From Moesziomyces globuligerus (taxonomy: Eukaryota > Basidiomycota > Ustilaginomycetes > Ustilaginales > Ustilaginaceae), in the NCBI GenBank assembly GCA_030849465.1, contig JARVLF010000018.1, positions 744,001 to 808,000 on the forward strand: a stretch of 64,000 bases of DNA. Direction: 5' to 3'. The notes beneath the pieces are model-generated. The model was not told the DNA's origin and searched no databases. It was given only the letters and a program-made list of their open reading frames with translations. Position numbers and translations under genes: made by a program. Of the stretch, positions 19,713-29,934 are shown in pieces (within the stretch, counting starts at the first letter, position 1; each line of letters starts with the position of its first letter).

Positions 19713-20492
19713 GGCGGGAAGACGGCAACGGTGGTGTGGAGCCAAGAAGCCGGAAGGCCGGAGTCTGCAGTGAGAGAGGGGAGGGTGAGAGAGGTGTGGA
19801 GGCGTACGATGCACGACGGGGCAAAAGAGGGCAGAGAAGGAAGGGAGCTCTTTCAACCGGCCGGGCGAAAGCAAAGTGTTGCAGTCGGCTACGAACGTCT
19901 TCCGGTGGGCGACGGCTGGCTGCAAAGTGTTAGACCGACACAACAGGTGGATCGAAGTCGGCTTTTGACTGATGCGTACTGTACCGCGAGTCGAGCTTGC
20001 GTTGGTTCTTCGGACGCAGGACACCGCCTTGGACCCCGTCGGGTCCCGTTGCGTCGGTCGACTTATATCGAGGCTGGGCGCTGACCGGTGCCAGCAGGAG
20101 GATGAGGTAGATGGCGGCTAGAGGCTGGCGGGGAGACTTGGCGTGGCCGTCAGAGCCGAAAGCAAAACGATCCACCGAGCAAAATGCCGACAAAGATCGC
20201 GTTCGGCTTTACAGCGCCCTGCCGATCTGCGCCAATCGGGAGCAAGGTTGCAAGATGCGAGCTCGATCACCGCCAAGCGGGTCTGAGGCGCCCTTTTCGC
20301 TCAGAGTCCGCGGACAGCAAGCAAATCTCACGCACGGACGGCGTCCACACCAACCAAGCAGCCGAGCTGGACCATACTGTACCACGCACCTCGCTCGGCT
20401 TGATTCTTCCAACACCTCTGCCTCCTCGCAACCTTACGCGGAGCTTCACCACCGCTACCTACGACCGCAGCACACGCTAGAAACGACCCATC
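19713..20492. other. Divergent promoter region, HIBCH and lumazine synthase
   Basis: 780 bases between two divergent starts. A TATAAG-like element on the minus strand at 20062-20067 lies 350 bases from the HIBCH start. No further gene is supported. Confidence 0.5.
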
Positions 20493-21229
20493 ATGGCGAG
20501 CATCAAGGGACCCGCACCGGCGCCCTCGTCGTTCCCCGGCGCAGAGAAGCTGCGGATCGGCATTGTGCACGCGCGCTGGAACGAGGAGTGCATCACGCCG
20601 CTCGTGCAGGGCTGTGTCGAGACGATCACAAAGGCGGGTGTCAAGCCCGACAACATTGTCATCGAGAGCGTACCCGGCTCGTGGGAGCTGCCGTTTGGCG
20701 TCTCGCGCCTCATCTCGGGCTCGCAGGTGCAGGCTTCGTCCAACGTCTCGGACCTCATGGGTGCCACCTCGCTGCTCGACGACAACGCCAAACCATCCAC
20801 CCCCACCACATCGTCCAACAAGCCTTCCAAGGCAGCGCTCGATGCGGTCATCGGCATCGGCGTGCTCATCAAGGGCTCCACCATGCACTTTGAGTACATC
20901 TCGGAATCCTGCTGCTCCGGTCTCATGCGCGTCGGTCTCGACACGGGCGTCCCCGTCATCCTCGGCGTCCTCACCGCCCTCACCGAAGACCAGGCCCTCG
21001 AAAGAAGCGGCGTAGGCCGCGGCGCCAACAAGGGCCACAACCACGGCCTCGACTGGGGCTCCGCTGCCGTCGAGTACGTTGCCCATCCCCATACCCCCAG
21101 TACAGCTCAGCAAATTGGCCTTGGCCATACCTCGACTTTTGCTGACCTTTTTTTGGCCCTCTGTCGTACGCTTCTCACCGCAGGATGGCGCTCAAGACCA
21201 ATCAATGGGCCGAAGGAAAGCTCGCCTGA
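20493..21229 (+). CDS. RIB4: 6,7-dimethyl-8-ribityllumazine synthase (riboflavin biosynthesis)
   Basis: Two exons, 20493-21073 and 21184-21229, with a 110-base intron (donor GTACGT, acceptor CGCAG) falling inside the Glu codon of AVE-MALK. The product has 208 residues; yeast Rib4 has 169. The enzyme condenses 5-amino-6-ribitylaminouracil with 3,4-dihydroxy-2-butanone 4-phosphate in the penultimate step of riboflavin synthesis. Family landmarks are the start of the fold (LRIGIVHARWNEE), VPGSWELPFG, the catalytic His in KGSTMHFEYIS, GVPVILGVLT and the C-terminal helix. An extra segment of about 35 residues, Ser/Thr/Pro-rich (SQVQASSNVSD onward), sits between the third helix region and DAVIGIGVLIKG, a place where other lumazine synthases have a short loop. 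Confidence 0.95.
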
Positions 21230-21841
21230 GCTAGTAGCGTGCTTAAGAATACGATCTCTTTTCCCCTTTGACAGACCGAAGCGAGATGCGATGCCAAGCC
21301 TCGAGCCCCAGCGGCTGCGTGGGATGACTAGCTGAGAGCAAAGCGTGCTGTCGAGAGCTTGTTTCGGTCGGCGAATGCGCCTTTGGTGCTCGCAGCACTG
21401 CACGTCTCGGAGCGGATAGGCGCGTCCCGATCTGGCCCCGATGCTGGCTTGGCTTTGGCATGAGCGAGTCGTATGTGCCACGCGCATAGAGCTGGTGCGA
21501 AGCTGTCGGCTTGATGACGAGGTCTACGAGTAAGCATGTGCGATGGATACCTAAATCTCAGCCGGTGGGCAAAGAAGCGCAGCGGCGAATCAATGTGTGG
21601 AGAACGGGGGATCGTTTTTAAGCGGCCTTTACCCCGCAACGCTAACTGGGCGGGTTCACCGGGCTTCTCGGGTTCTCTCGGCGACCGCGACCTGGCTCGT
21701 GCAGGACCGCACGTTGCTCGCACCACGGCTGCACCACCTTGGAGCTTCTGTTGCACATTACCGCGATCACTCTGACCACCATCGAGTCCTTGGCCAACTT
21801 TTGCGCTGTACCACGATCAGCGCTTGACGCGGTTGAGAGCG
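21230..21841. other. Intergenic region before the GST gene
   Basis: 612 bases between two plus-strand genes; it presumably holds the RIB4 terminator and the GST promoter. I see no coding potential or RNA gene. Confidence 0.5.
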
Positions 21842-22537
21842 ATGAGCGCGAGACGCGAGCTGTACTACCTGGAAGATTCGCGCGCCTTTCGGGTGGCTTG
21901 GGTGATGGAAGAGCTCTCGCTCGACTACACGCTGCGGCTGTATCGACGTGTGCAAGGCAAACGAGCCGAACCTGCACTCCGAGCCGAATCTGCCAATCCT
22001 TTGGGCAAATCACCCTACCTCATCGATGGTGATGTTCGCCTGGGCGAGTCGGGCGCACTTGTCAAGTACCTCGTTCAACGCTACGGTGCGCAACGAGGAG
22101 GTAGCTCGTTACTCGGTACTCTCGACGCAGAGGCGAATTGGCAAGAGCGTGCGGATATCGAGGCGTGGATCTCGTTTAGCGAAGGTATGATGACGCATAC
22201 GCTCGCAGCCATCTACCCTCGTTGGTTCACCGACGCCAACACAGCCGCTCAGATCGAAAAGGCCATGTCGGCAAACATCCACAACAACCTCAATCTCCTC
22301 GAATCCTCCCTCGCCCAGAACGACTTTCTGATGGGCAAGCACTTGACAGCCGCAGATATCTGCTGCGTCTTCTCGGCAGAGTACACCTTGGGTATGGATA
22401 CAGCCATCTCGTCCCAGGGCAAACGCAACGAAGACTGGCCCAACACGCTGGCTTGGCTCAAACGTTGCGCAGCCCTCCCCTCCTACCAACGCGTCCTCCA
22501 AAAGGGCGCCATCCACAGATTCACCCTCACCTCCTAA
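21842..22537 (+). CDS. Glutathione S-transferase (Gtt1-like)
   Basis: 231 residues in one exon. The N-terminal thioredoxin-like domain contains ELYYLEDSRAFRVAWVMEEL, the cis-Pro region NPLGKSPYLID and the glutathione-binding ESGALVKYL. The C-terminal all-helical domain carries FLMGKHLTAADICC, which matches the conserved N-capping box of GSTs (S/T-x-x-D). The length and the LYYLEDSRA start agree with the fungal Gtt1 group, which conjugates glutathione to electrophiles and is often membrane-associated. The start is the first ATG in the frame; the open frame before it uses non-ATG codons only. Confidence 0.9.
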   Translation: MSARRELYYLEDSRAFRVAWVMEELSLDYTLRLYRRVQGKRAEPALRAESANPLGKSPYLIDGDVRLGESGALVKYLVQRYGAQRGGSSLLGTLDAEANWQERADIEAWISFSEGMMTHTLAAIYPRWFTDANTAAQIEKAMSANIHNNLNLLESSLAQNDFLMGKHLTAADICCVFSAEYTLGMDTAISSQGKRNEDWPNTLAWLKRCAALPSYQRVLQKGAIHRFTLTS

Positions 22538-22764
22538 ACCATCACCCTCCCCTGGCCTGAATCTGTACCCCACGCCAAACGCTTGCTTGAACGGGCGACA
22601 TTGTGGGACGACTGGAAGTTTGATAATTTTTGGGGGGAAGAAAGGGAGTTGTGAAGGTTGGTCCCAGACAGCGGAACCCGGTTGCTAAGACCCGAGATCT
22701 CCAGCCTGAACCGATCGACGAAGTGCACTCCGACTATAAGCCTTGGATGCGATGTGTTTTTTTT
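22538..22764. other. Convergent 3' spacer between GST and NAC-beta
   Basis: 227 bases between convergent ends, with a T-rich run at about 22757-22766 directly at the NAC-beta stop codon. No gene seen. Confidence 0.5.
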
Positions 22765-23921
22765 TTAGTCGAGCTTGTCGACTTCGGTCTCGGTCTTGTC
22801 GGCGTCGTCAAAGTTGGCGACGACGTCGGGGACGTCGTCGTCGTCGTCTTTGGATGCGGTGCCGGCGGCGGCTTGCGAGGCGGCGTGTTGGGCGTTCATG
22901 GCCTGGTACGACTCGGCGAGCTTGCGGAGCGAGGCGAGCGAGTCGGGTCCGAGCTGGTTCAGGATGCCGGGCACGAGCTCGGTGAGCTCCTTGTCCACGC
23001 CGTTGCCGTAGATCGCGTGCGTGTTGCTCGTCGGCAGGCCGTGCACTGTTGGCCAAGGGGGGAAACGGAGCAAAGAGTAAGAGTCAGTCGACGCCGTTCG
23101 GGCCCTCGTGCGTATGCGTGTGACATGTGCTCGTCCATGCCAGAGTCGAGGTCCAAGATCCGGCAGGGTTGGTTGTTGGGCACGTGCACGTGTCCTCCAG
23201 CATGCTACGCAGTTTGCCAGCCTGGCCGTGTGCACAGATCCTCCGAGGATGCTGAAATGCGGCCGAGACCTGCTGCGCTTGCCTCGATGAAGCTGATGAC
23301 CGCGGCCTCGGTGCGGTCGAGTTGAGAGCGTCTGGGAGCGTGCGTGCGAAACCGGAACTTACCCTTAGGGGCGGAGAAGTGGAGAACGTTGCCGTCCTCC
23401 TTGAACATGTTGACCTCCTCGATGCCGGAGACGGGCTCGACCTGGAGCTTCTTGAGGGCGGCCTGGAGCTTGGGGTCCTCGCCGCCGGGGCCCTTGGGCT
23501 TGGGCGCCATCTTTCGGCGGGGGGTACCCTTACCGCCTGATGAGCGGAGCACGCATCGCGCGGAGGGATAGCATGGAACGTCGTCGTGGTCAGTCGAGAA
23601 GGGCGGTGGTATAGGATGGTTTTGCACGTGGTGGGGGAAAGGAGGACGGTCCGATGCGGGACAGCAGGATGCGATGAAGCCCGATTGACGAGGTCGATGT
23701 CGAGATGAAAGAGAAGAGGGCAGCAAGTACGAGTCGCGAGTCAGTAAAAAGCGAGGGACGAAAGAGAGCGACGCTGAGCAATGCTGTGTGCAGTCGAGCG
23801 ATGGGAGTGCCTATCGTGGGCCGCGTTGGCATGGCGTGCATGCAGGCGCAGAAGATGGAAGAAACGTACCGGTTCGGCTGGCGGCCTGGAGACGGGCGAG
23901 CTTTTCCTGGTTGAGAACCAT
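22765..23921 (-). CDS. EGD1: Nascent polypeptide-associated complex subunit beta (BTF3/Egd1)
   Basis: Three exons: 23870-23921, 23363-23536 and 22765-23045, giving 168 residues. The introns are 333 and 317 bases, long for this genome. NAC-beta binds the ribosome near the exit tunnel and shields nascent chains together with NAC-alpha. The assembled N-terminus reads [15 protein letters not shown], then a basic stretch containing GGKGTPRRK, the ribosome-binding region of the family. The NAC domain follows with [30 protein letters not shown] and SNTHAIYG, then the helical [17 protein letters not shown]. An acidic tail ([17 protein letters not shown]) ends the protein. Splice sites are canonical: GTACGT and GTAAGT donors, CAG acceptors. 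Expected to be highly expressed. Confidence 0.94.
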
Positions 23922-24953
23922 GATTGTCTGAGGCAGGGAAGGGGGGAGGAGAGAAACGGGGACAAGAGTCGAGCAGAGAAGGCGAGTGTGGGGGATGAAG
24001 GGAGGAGGACGATGGCGAGCGAGCGAGCAACGACGACAACGACGGGGCCGCCAATGCTCTCGAGCGCAGCGCGGCGCAGCGCAGAGCAGCTCAGCGCAGC
24101 GCAGAGCAGAGCAGAAGAGCTGGCTGGGCAAGACCGACTGCGAAGCTCGCGGCCACGCTCACCGACAAGCTCACCGCTTCTTCGCGCTCGCTCGCCTCGC
24201 CTGAGCTGCTGCTGCCTGCTGCCGTGCTGCCTGCTGCCGTGCTGCGCTGCAATTCTCACCCCCGCGCTCGTTGCTTCTCGGCCGTCAAAGGGGCGCGCGG
24301 ATAGTAGCTGCGTTTCGTCCAATTCGTCCAATTTTCCTCTCGCCAGGCGCAGGCGAGCAGGCTAGCTGGACTTGTAGTGATCAGCTAGACGCCCACCTCG
24401 CGTGGAAGAAGGCCACAGAGACACGTAGATCCGCTCCAGGTTGCAACATGCTAGCGACTCGCTATCCGCCCTCACACTCGCTCTCTGCTGCGTCGACTTG
24501 CTTGCTCTCGCTTGCCACCAGACTTTGCTCTGCGGCTCGTGATCACGACAGTCCCTGCCTTTTACATCATGCGGGCATGGCTTTGAGCAGAGCAGAGCAT
24601 CGGCGTATCTCTGAGCGTCGCGCCGCATAGAGGACGCCGCAGCTCCAAGATCCTGCCCACCACCTCGTGGTCTAACACTCCTGAACAAAAAGGGCTCAAC
24701 TCGGATGACCCCGGACCTGAGATGCCCGTTTTCGCAAGAGCATGTGAGGCCATCAATTATGCACAGCCGAGAGCCATCGGAAGTTTCAAGCGTCTGCGAA
24801 CCGTCGAAATTGTAGTCGACTCTGCTCGGAAGCCTGGCTGCCTCGACGCCCCGAGAACGGCCGCTCGTGGATTTCCAAGCGTAGAAATTGCAAAAATCCA
24901 AATCAAGTCGCTCAAAGCAGCAAAGCTCAAGAAGATTTCGGGCTGGCCGAAGC

Positions 24954-24977
24954 GGGCGACTTGGGCGACTTGGGCGA
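24954..24977. repeat. 9-bp tandem repeat GGGCGACTT
   Basis: Two full copies and most of a third (GGGCGAT). It lies about 20 bases before a second, purine-rich 9-bp array. Confidence 0.75.
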
Positions 24978-24994
24978 TCTGGCCCCATCGTCCG

Positions 24995-25046
24995 AGAGAG
25001 AGGCGAGAGAGGCGAAAGAGGCGAGAAAGGCGAGAAAGGCGAGAGG
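24995..25046. repeat. Purine-rich 9-bp tandem repeat (AGGCGAGAA type)
   Basis: Five to six degenerate copies of a 9-base unit, almost pure A/G on the plus strand, about 270 bases before the ATP synthase e start. It could form a purine/pyrimidine asymmetric element; any promoter role is a guess. Confidence 0.8.
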
Positions 25047-25312
25047 GCCAAGCAGAACATCGCCACGCCGGTGGCAGTTGGCACTTGCTCGTGCAGCTGA
25101 GCTTCACGTCCAAGATCGACGGTGGCTTCTCTCTGTCACCACACCACCTTGACCTTTCGGCCACCCCTCGCATCCTCCAGGCTTCTACACGGCTGCGCTC
25201 GCCAGTCGCCGGTCCCGTTCGCATCGTCCTTGTCCACGCTTCGTCCAACCAACACGGTCCTCGGTCGTCTCGAATCGCTCCTCGCACCCACCCACCCACA
25301 CATATAAGCACA

Positions 25313-25969
25313 ATGGCTACCTCTCCAGTCTTGAACGTAAGTCTCGCCACTCTTTCGATGCCAGCAGCGATCGGTCGGATCTGGCGCTTGCGCGCTGCAG
25401 CCTTCTGGAAGACTCAAGCTGCGCAGCCGCTATGCCGCTCCCATCTTGCCATTGGCTTCCGCGCTAGCCGCCCGCTCTCACAATGCAGACGGAGCTGCAG
25501 GACTACCACCGCACGACAGCACGCGCACATCCACACACACACACACGTAGCAGCGCATACTGACCCCCATCCTTGTCTTGCCATCTCGAACCTCTTTCCC
25601 CTTCTTCTTCCGATCGACCGTGCTCTCACACTGCTCCATGTCCGGGCTGCACCCGTCGTCAAACCTCGGCGCAATCCTGAACTCCAATCTGCACTTCGTC
25701 TTGGTGCTGCACAGGTGGTCCGCTACTCGGCGCTCGTCGGCGGCATCGGATACGGCATCCTCCACCGCAGGACATTGCAAGCAAAGGAGGACGTCAAGGC
25801 CGCCCACGCCGAATACAAGCACAAGGAACACCTCATCCAACAGGCAAAGGAGGCCTACAAGAACCGCCTCGTCGTCAAGCACTCCTCCTCCTCCTCCGTC
25901 GAGACCGACCCCGAAAGCCCCGCATTCGACTTGGAAAAGTTCCTCATCAAGGTCGAGCAGGACAACTAG
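25313..25969 (+). CDS. ATP synthase subunit e, mitochondrial (Atp21/Tim11)
   Basis: Two exons, 25313-25336 (MATSPVLN) and 25715-25969, with a 378-base intron (GTAAGT ... CACAG), giving 92 residues. Subunit e is a small inner-membrane protein needed for dimerisation of F1Fo-ATP synthase and cristae shape. The assembled N-terminus continues VVRYSALVGGIGYGILHRR; the G-x-x-x-G in this membrane segment is the dimerisation motif of the family. A Lys/Glu-rich helix and a short acidic C-terminus follow. The first exon codes for only eight residues. Oddly, TATAAG at 25303-25308 ends 4 bases before the ATG, too near to serve as the TATA box for this start. Confidence 0.9.
   Translation: MATSPVLNVSLATLSMPAAIGRIWRLRAAAFWKTQAAQPLCRSHLAIGFRASRPLSQCRRSCRTTTARQHAHIHTHTHVAAHTDPHPCLAISNLFPLLLPIDRALTLLHVRAAPVVKPRRNPELQSALRLGAAQVVRYSALVGGIGYGILHRRTLQAKEDVKAAHAEYKHKEHLIQQAKEAYKNRLVVKHSSSSSVETDPESPAFDLEKFLIKVEQDN
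25337..25714 (+). other. Long first intron of ATP synthase e, with CA repeat
   Basis: The 378-base intron is longer than the coding sequence (279 bases). It contains a short CA microsatellite near 25530-25546 and a CT-rich 3' half before the CAG acceptor. I looked for C/D-box snoRNA signs in it and saw none I could support. Confidence 0.75.
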
Positions 25970-27411
25970 GTACAGACGTCTCTCGATCCCAACGCCGCGC
26001 CGCGATACCTTGTCGGCTCACCACTAGATCCACCGCAGCAATCTTGAAAGATTTTCCCGATCTTTGCGCTTCAACTTGACCGAGGTGCCGAGATGGTTGA
26101 TGCTGAGAGTTGGGCAACGGGCAAAGGGGCGAGCCCAAACGAGAGCTCCAAATCCGAGTGCCGAGGCAACCTCGATACCTGCGGATTCGCGCTGCTCCCA
26201 ACACCGCAGTACTGTAGTACCGGTTCAGGCGCAGACCGTGCTTAGCGTTGGCAGATCCGACGCAACGCAGCGGCATGCGGTGCCTTGCCGCTTCGATGCG
26301 CCGCAGATGTTGGGCGCAGAAGAGCCGTAGATCGAATCGTAATCGCTGACACTCTCGTATCGTCAAGGCGGATGGCGGAACTCTTTCGGTTCGGAATCGA
26401 TTCCAGCGGCAACGCACCAGAAAGCTCCAAGCTAGTCCTATGCGCGACTCCGTCTCGACCATTCTAGCCGCGTCTGAGTTGATCCCTCAGGGCTAAAGCG
26501 GATGAGGAAGCCCAAGATCTCACAGAAGTGGCTAATCATCCGGCTGTTATTGAGCAGGTGGGCGAGCATCACGTCAAGTGGTGCGGCAACGGCGAGACTC
26601 GTAACGCCCAGCAACCCCCGTCCTTCCTTGACCCAGCGCCGACGGCAGGCGATCGGCATGATGGTGGATGTGCAAAGGCGTCGGATCGGGATGATTCCAA
26701 CGCAGATTCACCCATCGTAGAGGCACGCCTTCAGCCACAGTACGGGCGCCAGCTCAGGCTCAAGCGGACTGCGTTGGGTCTCTGTCCACCTCTTCTCCAA
26801 CGTGTGGTGCACAGGGGAGCGCACTCGTCTCGGTTTGCGAGGAATCGTGCCCGTGAAGAGTCGAACCTGATGTCGTGTGCATTCGGCGACGGCACGTTTT
26901 CGCTGCTCGGCATGCTCCATCCTTGCCGCGCCTGCGCCTCTAGGCACGTTTTCAACCGGCGGCGACACCATCCCCGCTGCGCCCTGCGCCAGCTCCGACG
27001 TCTGTAAACTTACAGCCCGTGCTCATGCGAGGCCTTCTTCGTGCGCGGGCTGGGTGGGTGCGCCAAGCTCATGCTCGTCCCGAGCATCCGGCGCTTATCG
27101 AGGCATGTGACCGCTCTCGGAGCAGCCCGCAGAAGCACAAGGCGTGGGCAACTCGGTGGCCGAGTAGTGTAAGAGGCGTGCCCAGCGCTTCGCGATAACA
27201 CCACCCGCTCTCCCATACGAGGCCAGAGCTCGCTTAGCGCAAAAGGAACAAACCTCGCCTCCTCCCCCCACTCGGATCACCATCTTCCTTTTTTTGTGGT
27301 CGCCTTGCCAGCCGAGCCCAACCCTGGCCGTGCTCGCCGACGGCTCAGACACTCCCCTCGACCGCGGCACCACAAAGGTGCAATTGCCGCTGTCAAAATT
27401 GTCGTGTGCCA

Positions 27412-27427
27412 CCCCCCCCCCCCCCCC
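27412..27427. repeat. Poly-C homopolymer, 16 bases
   Basis: Sixteen consecutive C in the promoter of the metallophosphoesterase gene, 38 bases before its TATA box. Confidence 0.85.
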
Positions 27428-27464
27428 TTTCCCCCCGCGCCAAACGCCACAACCCGCACCACAC

Positions 27465-27470
27465 TATAAG
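27465..27470 (+). promoter_or_regulatory. TATA box of the metallophosphoesterase gene
   Basis: TATAAG lies 66 bases before the start codon at 27536, a normal spacing for a TATA-driven fungal gene with a short leader. Confidence 0.6.
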
Positions 27471-27535
27471 AAGCTCGCCTTTGCAAGGGCCCAACATCGT
27501 GCCCTCGTCATTCTCCCCCTTTGTCATCAGCAAGA

Positions 27536-29541
27536 ATGCTGGTCAACAGCTTCGTCTCCGCAGCCATCGCGCTCGGCGGCCTTGCCGCTGCGTGCCCCGG
27601 CATCGACCACGCCCAGGGTCTGGCCCCACGCGCTCCCAACTACTCGATCCAGCCCAGTGGAGGCGAAACACTCCTTCGCGAGCTCACCTGGGGCGACATG
27701 GCGATCCTAGCCTCGGCGGATATACACGGCTGGTTTCAGGGGCACCAGAAGCAGAGTCAGCCGGAGCCCAACTATTCGGGCGACTGGGGCGACTTTGCCT
27801 CGTTTGTCGCCCACATGCGCAAGCTTGCCAAGAAGAAGGGTGTCGATCTGCTCCTCGTCGACTCGGGCGACCTGCACGACGGCGCCGGCCTCAGCGACGG
27901 CTACCCGGCCGGCCAGGTCGACGGCCAGGTCTCCAACCAGTTCCACGCCATGGTCGACTACGATCTGCTCACCGTCGGCAACCACGAGCTGTACAAGTGT
28001 ACGTACCCCCCTCCCCGTGGCGAAAGCTCGTCGATCGAGTGTGACACTGACTCTACGCGCTCTTGCGATTCCCAGACGAGAATGCGTGGAATACGCTCAC
28101 CGAGTTTGTGCCCAAGGCCAAGGGCCGCTACGTGAGCTCCAACGTCAAGTTGAGCCACGCCCCGCCGCGCGGGGGCGGAGCCAACGTGACGTACAACTTT
28201 GGCGAGCAGTTCGCCAAGTTCAAGACGGATGCGGGACGCAAAGTGACTTCGCTGGGCGTGCTGTTCAACTTTACGGGTGCCGACAAGGGCATCACGGTGC
28301 AGGACCCTGCCAAGATGGTTCTGGAGCCGTGGTTCGTCGATGCGATCAAGGAGGAGCCGGATGTCTTCCTCGTTGCGGGCCACATGCCCGTGCGCAAGGA
28401 TCAGTTCCCCGTCGTGGTCGATGCGATCCGCAAGGTGCATCCGACGACGCCCGTGCTCGTGCTCGGCGGCCACTCGCACATCCGCGACTGCACCACGTAC
28501 GACCAGTTTTCGATGGGCATCGAATCCGGCCGCTACCTCGAGACCATCGGCTGGCTCTCGATGAACTTTACGAAGGCCGGCCCCACGTTCAGCCGCTCGT
28601 ACATCGACGCCAACCGTCGCAACTACGCCTTCCACGCCGGCCTCGCGTCCAAGCCCCAGAAGTTCGACACGGCGCTCGGGAGGAAGATCACCAAGCAGAT
28701 GGGTGAGGTGGCGGATGCGTGGAATCTCTCGCACGTCTACGGCAATGCGCCGCAGGACTACTACCTCCAGCGTGTGCCCGTCAACGACTCGTCGTCGCTG
28801 ATCAACTTTATGACCAACAAGGTGCTGCCGACGGTCATCTCGACCTCGAATCCGGAGCGCAAGGACGTGCCGAACCTGGTGATCGCCAACAGCGGCTCGC
28901 AGCGCTTCGACCTGTTTGCCGGTCCGTTTACCAAGAACGACCAGTACATTGTCTCGCCGTTCCTGGATGCGTTCCAGTACATCAAGGATGTTCCGTACCA
29001 GTATGCGGCTCAGATCATCCACAGCCTCAACCACGATCGAGCGGCGCAGGCGTCGAGCCGGAAGCGCGACCTCGAAGCCGATGAGCACGAGAAGGAGCTC
29101 TACGCCCAGGGGCACGTCTCGCACATCTACAACCGCTGGATGAAGGAGCAGCATCACTTTGCTGCCACGCACCCCGCCCGCGCCGAGTTGGCCGTGCTCG
29201 ATGCACGCGCTGCCGAGGCGCAGGCGCAGCGGACGCTCGGCTACGTCACCCGCGACGAGTGCCCCGGAGACGGAGACGACACCATCCACACTCCCCTCCC
29301 GTTCGCCTCGGTGCCAGACTACGTGCAGAGCCCCGTGACGCGCGACCATGTGGCGCCCGACGACGCGGTCGACGTCATCTTCCTCGACTTTATCGCCAGC
29401 AACGTCGTCCGCATCCTCAACTCGCTGCAGACCGCGCGCAACTACTCGATCGCCGACGTCGCACCCTACAACGCTTACACCACCCAGGACATCTACCCGC
29501 TCTACGCCCAGCAGGTGTGGGCTAGCAACTCGACCGCCTAG
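27536..29541 (+). CDS. Secreted or vacuolar metallophosphoesterase / 5'-nucleotidase family (YHR202W-like)
   Basis: Two exons, 27536-27998 and 28076-29541, intron 77 bases, 642 residues. Residues 1-20 form a signal peptide ([19 protein letters not shown]). The calcineurin-like phosphoesterase domain shows the dimetal motifs in order: ASADIHGWF (Asp and His), [23 protein letters not shown] across the splice junction, VAGHMP and LGGHSHIRD. The C-terminal half matches the 5'-nucleotidase-type second domain with [13 protein letters not shown] and an extended tail. The overall pattern (DWGDF after the first motif, GDLHDG) fits the fungal YHR202W group, of uncertain substrate. N-glycosylation sequons such as NFT and NDS are present, fitting the secretory route. 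The exact substrate cannot be named from sequence. Confidence 0.88.
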
Positions 29542-29934
29542 CCGGACGTCGGCTCGCATAGAAAAAGAATCAAGGCCGCTGGACGTGCTGCGTGCATTGC
29601 TCGTCCCTCCGCGTCGTAGGGATGTCAGGAATCGTGCAGGTCGTGAAACGTTCTCTACCGAGCGCGATGTGTGCCAAGTGATGGTGAGGACGAGCGAGGC
29701 GAGTGCGGGATCGGCGCTTCTTGAAGGGTCCATTTTGGATTTCAGAGGCGGATATGAAATGAGAATTCTCGGAAGGCGGGACTTTGAGCATTGCGGGGCG
29801 GCGGCGTTGGAATCGGTGGAGGCGCAAAGGCTTGCTTCCACCCCGTCCACCATCCTTCTTTCCATCTCGCGAGCGTCGCTCTTCCCTACAGCCTGATCGA
29901 CGCACGCAACACCCGCGTGCGCACAAGCTTCGAG
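29542..29934. other. Intergenic region, 393 bases
   Basis: It separates two plus-strand genes. No gene or strong motif seen. Confidence 0.5.

Larger units (their letters stand above)
23922..25312. other. Intergenic region with GC-rich short repeats, divergent promoters
   Basis: 1.4 kb between NAC-beta (-) and ATP synthase e (+). It contains GCAGC-type imperfect repeats at 24062-24120, a 15-base imperfect duplication near 24209-24248, and 9-bp tandem arrays at 24954-24977 and 24995-25046. The open frames are repeat artefacts. No RNA gene recognised. Confidence 0.55.
25970..27535. other. Intergenic region, about 1.6 kb
   Basis: Two plus-strand genes flank this stretch. It holds a 16-base C run at 27412-27427 and a TATA box at 27465-27470 for the next gene. 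Open frames here are not protein-like. Confidence 0.55.

Noticed and set aside
23046..23362. Possible snoRNA in the long NAC-beta introns (TGATGA/CTGA-like strings)
   Set aside because: The C/D-like strings lie on the strand opposite to the host transcript, and no terminal stem could be drawn.
24362..25084. 240-codon minus-strand frame with SPFSPLSPLSP repeats
   Set aside because: The repeats come from the purine-rich 9-bp array on the other strand. The rest has no protein-like features.
26835..26880. TTCGA-containing T-loop-like sequence on the minus strand
   Set aside because: The flanking bases do not pair as a T-stem and no D-arm or acceptor is found at the required distance.
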